From Luteimonas gilva (GTDB lineage: Bacteria > Pseudomonadota > Gammaproteobacteria > Xanthomonadales > Xanthomonadaceae): DNA of 64,000 nt. The notes beneath the pieces were generated by a model that was not told the origin of the DNA, made no database searches, and saw only the letters and a list, made by a program, of their open reading frames with translations. A program made the translations under genes and the position numbers. This document shows positions 61,313 to 64,000 of the stretch, one piece after another. The stretch's first letter is position 1. The number at the start of each line of letters is the position of its first letter. The stretch is from positions 1,035,049 through 1,099,048 of the forward strand of contig NZ_SZUA01000001.1 in assembly GCF_005239095.1 (NCBI RefSeq), given 5' to 3'.

Positions 61313-61474
61313 GCTTTTCGTGGGAGCGGCTTTAGCCGCGAGCTTTTTCCTTCAAATCGCGACATTGCGGCGATTTTGAGAGAAAAGCTCGCGGCTAAAG
61401 CCGCTCCTACGAAAAGCCTTAAATGGAATCAGGGCTGAGGCCGCAAAAAGCTCGCGGCTGAAGCCGCTCCCACC
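61313..61474. repeat. REP cluster (type A) before the NIPSNAP gene
   Basis: A long hairpin, GCTTTTCGTGGGAGCGGC...GCCGCTCCTACGAAAAGC (61313-61417), followed by one extra arm, GCTCGCGGCTGAAGCCGCTC (61449-61468). Together they fill most of the 224-bp gap. Confidence 0.85.
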
Positions 61475-61528
61475 AGCGTACCGCGGTGATATGTTGCGGG
61501 CCACCCTGCGATTCGCACCGGAGCCGCC

Positions 61529-61849
61529 ATGATCGTCACCTGCTTCCTGCGTTACGTCGTCGATCCCTACAAGCTGGACGATTTCGAAACCTACGGCCGG
61601 ATGTGGATCCGGTTAGTGAAGAAGTTCGGCGGCGACCATCACGGCTATTTCATGCCGTCCGAAGGCACCAACAACGTGGCGCTGGCGATGTTCACCTTTC
61701 CGAGCTTCGCCGAATACGAGCGCTACCGCGAAGCGAGCATGCACGATGCCGAATGCCAGGAAGCCTGGGCGTTGGCCGAGCGCACGCGCTGCATCGTGAG
61801 CTGGGAGCGGTCGTTCTTTCGGCCGGTGTTTTCGGCCAATCGCGCATAA
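61529..61849 (+). CDS. NIPSNAP family protein
   Basis: A 106-residue ferredoxin-like (dimeric alpha+beta) protein: LRYVVDPYKLDDFETYGRMW, HHGYFMPSEGTNNVALAMFT and EAWALAERTRCIVSWERSFF, as in NIPSNAP proteins. Function unknown. ATG 61529. Isolated between a REP cluster and the convergent rpsP operon. Confidence 0.83.
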   Translation: MIVTCFLRYVVDPYKLDDFETYGRMWIRLVKKFGGDHHGYFMPSEGTNNVALAMFTFPSFAEYERYREASMHDAECQEAWALAERTRCIVSWERSFFRPVFSANRA

Positions 61850-61880
61850 TCCCGCCTTCCTTCTCCCACCGGGAGAAGGG

Positions 61881-61911
61881 AAAAGCAAACGGCCGCCCGA
61901 AGGCGGCCGTT
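61881..61911 (-). terminator. Terminator of the rpsP-rimM-trmD-rplS operon
   Basis: Minus strand: stem ACGGCCGCC, TTCG loop, GGCGGCCGT, then TTGCTTTT, 22 nt beyond the rplS stop. Confidence 0.75.
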
Positions 61912-61933
61912 CGTATTCGAATGATGCGAAGGC

Positions 61934-62332
61934 TTATTCGGCAGTCGCCGCGTTCTTGGCCTTGGCGTGGGCGGCCAGGTCTTCCTTGATGCGCGCCTTC
62001 TTGCCTTCCAGGCCGCGCAAGTAGTACAGCTTGCCCGAACGCACGTCGCCGCGGCGCTTGACTTGCACCGAATCGATGCTGGCGCTGTGGGTCTGGAACA
62101 CGCGCTCGACGCCGTAGCCGTGCGAGATCTTGCGCACGGTGAAAGCGGAATTGAGGCCGGCGTTCTTCTTGCCGATGACCACGCCTTCGTAGGCCTGGAC
62201 GCGCTCGCGGTTGCCTTCCTTCACTTTGACGTTGACGACGACGGTGTCGCCCGGGCCGAAGTCGGGCAGCTTGCGCTGCGTCTGGGCGGCTTCGAATTCC
62301 TGCAACAGCGTGTTCAACGAGGGCTTGTTCAT
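61934..62332 (-). CDS. rplS: 50S ribosomal protein L19
   Basis: The 132-residue protein matches L19: [58 protein letters not shown] and [16 protein letters not shown]. The Ala/Lys tail is longer than in E. coli (115). It is the last gene of the rpsP operon, separated from trmD by 219 nt with a REP hairpin inside, and followed by a terminator. Confidence 0.98.
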   Translation of the reverse strand: MNKPSLNTLLQEFEAAQTQRKLPDFGPGDTVVVNVKVKEGNRERVQAYEGVVIGKKNAGLNSAFTVRKISHGYGVERVFQTHSASIDSVQVKRRGDVRSGKLYYLRGLEGKKARIKEDLAAHAKAKNAATAE

Positions 62333-62477
62333 GGCGCGGCCTGCTTGATCTTGGGGTTCTGTCGTTATTGTGGTTGCCCGGCCCGGAGGCCTGGCGGTGG
62401 AGCGAAGCCGCGCATTATAGCGGGCTTTTTCCTTATGTGGCTAGGGTTTATGCAGTCCGTTCCCGCCTGGAGGGCTT

Positions 62478-62545
62478 TTGTGGGCGGCTTCAGCCGCGAG
62501 CTTTGGCCCCGCCTGAAGAGCTCGCGGCTGAAGCCGCTCCCACAA
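62478..62545. repeat. REP palindrome (type A) between trmD and rplS
   Basis: TTGTGGGCGGCTTCAGCCGC and GCGGCTGAAGCCGCTCCCAC; the first arm lacks an AG present in the partner. Located inside the rpsP operon. Confidence 0.85.
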
Positions 62546-62551
62546 CCAGGC

Positions 62552-63301
62552 TCAGGCCTTCGGGTTTTCGGCCTTGAAGGCCTCTAGCAGCTCCCGATCG
62601 GCTTTGGACAATCCGGCCTCATCCAGCAAGTCCGGACGCCGCAGCCAGGTCCGGCCCAGGGCCTGCTGCCGGCGCCAGCGGGCGATTTCGGCGTGGTTGC
62701 CGGACATCAGCACCTCCGGGACGGTCCCCAGTTCGTGTTCGACCGGCCGGGTGTAGTGCGGGCAATCGAGCAGGCCGCCGTCGGCATCGAAGCTGTCCTG
62801 AGCGGCCGATTCGGCGTCGTTAAGGGCGCCGTCCTGGAGCCGGGCGACGGCGTCAATCACCACCGCCGCCGCCAGTTCGCCGCCGGACAAGACGTAGTCG
62901 CCGATCGAGAGCTCCTCGTCCACTTCGGCCGCGATCAGGCGCTCGTCGACGCCCTCGTAGCGGCCGCACAGCAGGATCAAGCGCGGCTCGTCGGCGAGCG
63001 CGCGGACCTTGGCCTGGTTCAAGGGCGCGCCTTGCGGGCTGAGGTAGACGACTTTGGCCGATGCCGGATCGGCCGCGCGCGCGGCGGCGATACAGGCGCG
63101 CAGCGGGTCGATCAGCATCACCATGCCGGGACCGCCGCCGAACGGGCGGTCGTCGACGCGACGATAGTTGCCCTCGGCGTAATCGCGCGGGTTCCAGCCT
63201 TGCAGCGCGATCAGCCCGCGCTCCTGGGCGCGGCCGACGACGCCGTGGCCGGCGATCTGGGCCACGAATTCGGGGAACAGGCTGACGATGTCGATGCGCA
63301 T
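62552..63301 (-). CDS. trmD: tRNA (guanine-37-N1)-methyltransferase TrmD
   Basis: Methylates G37 of tRNAs with CNN anticodons to prevent frameshifts. The 249-residue SPOUT enzyme has the knot motifs [14 protein letters not shown] and [15 protein letters not shown], with [13 protein letters not shown] near the start. Length matches E. coli (255). A REP hairpin lies between its start and rimM, and another after its stop. Confidence 0.97.
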   Translation of the reverse strand: MRIDIVSLFPEFVAQIAGHGVVGRAQERGLIALQGWNPRDYAEGNYRRVDDRPFGGGPGMVMLIDPLRACIAAARAADPASAKVVYLSPQGAPLNQAKVRALADEPRLILLCGRYEGVDERLIAAEVDEELSIGDYVLSGGELAAAVVIDAVARLQDGALNDAESAAQDSFDADGGLLDCPHYTRPVEHELGTVPEVLMSGNHAEIARWRRQQALGRTWLRRPDLLDEAGLSKADRELLEAFKAENPKA

Positions 63302-63311
63302 GGGTTTGCTC

Positions 63312-63398
63312 TTGTGGGAGCGGCTTCAGCCGCGAGCTCTTCCGGTATATCGCGGCGATCTGCGGGAAGAGCTCGCGGCGGAAGCCGCTCCCACACAA
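63312..63398. repeat. REP palindrome (type A) between rimM and trmD
   Basis: TTGTGGGAGCGGCTTCAGCC and GGAAGCCGCTCCCACACAAG around a 30-bp centre. It sits within the ribosomal operon, 4 nt past the rimM stop. Confidence 0.85.
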
Positions 63399-63402
63399 GC
63401 GG

Positions 63403-63915
63403 TCAGAAATCGGGGTCCCAATCGACGACGACCAGGCCGGCATCGAAATCGATCGAGACGACGTAATCGGGCATCAAGAAAGGGATCATCCGCTCGCGTT
63501 CGCCCTGCACCACCAACACGTCGTTCGCGCCGGTGGAAAACAAATGCGAAACGCGGCCGAACTCGATGCCGTCGGCGTTGACCACGCGCAGGCCTTCCAA
63601 GTCGATCCAGTAGTACTCGCCGTCCTTCGGCGGCGGCAGCGCCGAGCGCGGCACCCAGACTTCGGTGCCGCGCAGCGCCTCGGCGACGTCGCGATCGGCG
63701 ACCTCGGGCAGCGTCATCACTACGCCCTTCGGCGTCTCGCGGCCGCGCGCGCCCTGCAGCGCGCGTTCGCGGCCCTGCGCATCGCGCAAGGTCCACGGCT
63801 GGTATCGGAAGATCGCCGCTTTCGGCTCGGTGAACGATTCGAGCTTGAGCTCGCCGCGCACGCCGAAAGCGCCGACGATCCTGCCCAACAGGACGCGGCG
63901 CTCGGTTTCGCTCAT
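63403..63915 (-). CDS. rimM: Ribosome maturation factor RimM
   Basis: Assists 30S maturation near S19. The 170-residue protein has an N-terminal beta-barrel ([35 protein letters not shown]) and a C-terminal PRC-barrel ([37 protein letters not shown]). Length and order (rpsP-rimM-trmD-rplS) are conserved. The start ATG 63915 is 34 nt past the rpsP stop. Confidence 0.97.
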   Translation of the reverse strand: MSETERRVLLGRIVGAFGVRGELKLESFTEPKAAIFRYQPWTLRDAQGRERALQGARGRETPKGVVMTLPEVADRDVAEALRGTEVWVPRSALPPPKDGEYYWIDLEGLRVVNADGIEFGRVSHLFSTGANDVLVVQGERERMIPFLMPDYVVSIDFDAGLVVVDWDPDF

Positions 63916-63949
63916 GAGGCGTCGGCCGCGCGAAGCACGGCCGCGAGGA

Positions 63950-64000
63950 TCAGGCCGAAGCCTGGACCTTGGCCGCTTCCTTGTACAGGTTGCGGACCTT
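63950..64000 (-). CDS. rpsP: 30S ribosomal protein S16 (C-terminal end; 5' part outside window)
   Basis: Only 16 codons and the stop are visible: [16 protein letters not shown]. Such a tail and its location at the head of rimM-trmD-rplS make this rpsP. The start and ribosomal core are beyond the right edge. Confidence 0.85.
   Translation of the reverse strand, partial: KVRNLYKEAAKVQASA

Overview
The window is a 64 kb, GC-rich chromosomal segment of a gammaproteobacterium, most likely a Lysobacter-like member of the Xanthomonadaceae/Lysobacteraceae. The signs are: a perfect xanthomonad-type LexA operator (TTAGTAGTAATACTACTAA) at lexA; the order cinA-lexA-recA-recX-alaS-csrA-tRNA-Ser; dapA followed by BamC-like lipoprotein genes; and many GTAGGAGCGGCTTTAGCCGC-type palindromic repeats. 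It is mostly conserved housekeeping DNA with short accessory inserts. No prophage, insertion sequence, integrase, CRISPR array or rRNA operon was seen.

Layout. 1-5.7 kb: mutL (partial), amiC, tsaE, nnr on the minus strand, with queG divergent, the same arrangement as in E. coli. 5.8-11.8 kb: pgi-panD, panC, panB, folK, pcnB (pantothenate, folate, glycolysis, RNA polyadenylation). 11.9-17.2 kb: tRNA-Glu(CTC), fdxA, two single-domain BamC-like lipoproteins, dapA, gcvR, bcp, phoH. 17.2-26.9 kb: a lipoprotein serine hydrolase, an XRE regulator overlapping a SulP transporter, a divergent LysR/MFS pair, thiD, two alpha/beta hydrolases and a metallo-beta-lactamase-fold lipoprotein. 27.1-34.0 kb: a module bounded by tRNA-Arg(ACG) and tRNA-Ser(GCT), holding a sensor kinase and response regulator divergent from macA-macB, plus an AraC/GyrI-like regulator. 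34.1-40.6 kb: csrA, alaS, recX, recA, lexA, cinA. 40.8-47.5 kb: a TonB-dependent receptor and a 1232-residue autotransporter, lying between cinA and mutS, genes that are often neighbours elsewhere. 47.7-61.8 kb: mutS, small membrane/DUF genes, katG, an MFS and a MATE transporter, hslR, a frameshifted remnant and small metabolic genes. 61.9-64 kb: the rpsP-rimM-trmD-rplS operon on the minus strand (rpsP cut by the window end).

The genes form several units: DNA repair and SOS control (mutL, mutS, lexA, recA, recX), the pantothenate branch (panB, panC, panD), a two-component-controlled ABC efflux pump, and a cell-surface pair (TonB receptor plus autotransporter). Five families of palindromic repeats occupy many gene boundaries, including junctions inside the pan and rpsP operons. 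The most noteworthy regulatory observations are divergent intergenic regions where one symmetric -10 element appears to serve both strands (nnr/queG in only 23 bp), probable leaderless starts at queG, nnr and lexA, and a BamC function apparently divided between two adjacent lipoproteins. No clearly new multi-gene system was found; the autotransporter and the split BamC pair are the best candidates for undescribed biology. All family assignments come from reading motifs by eye, with no database search.
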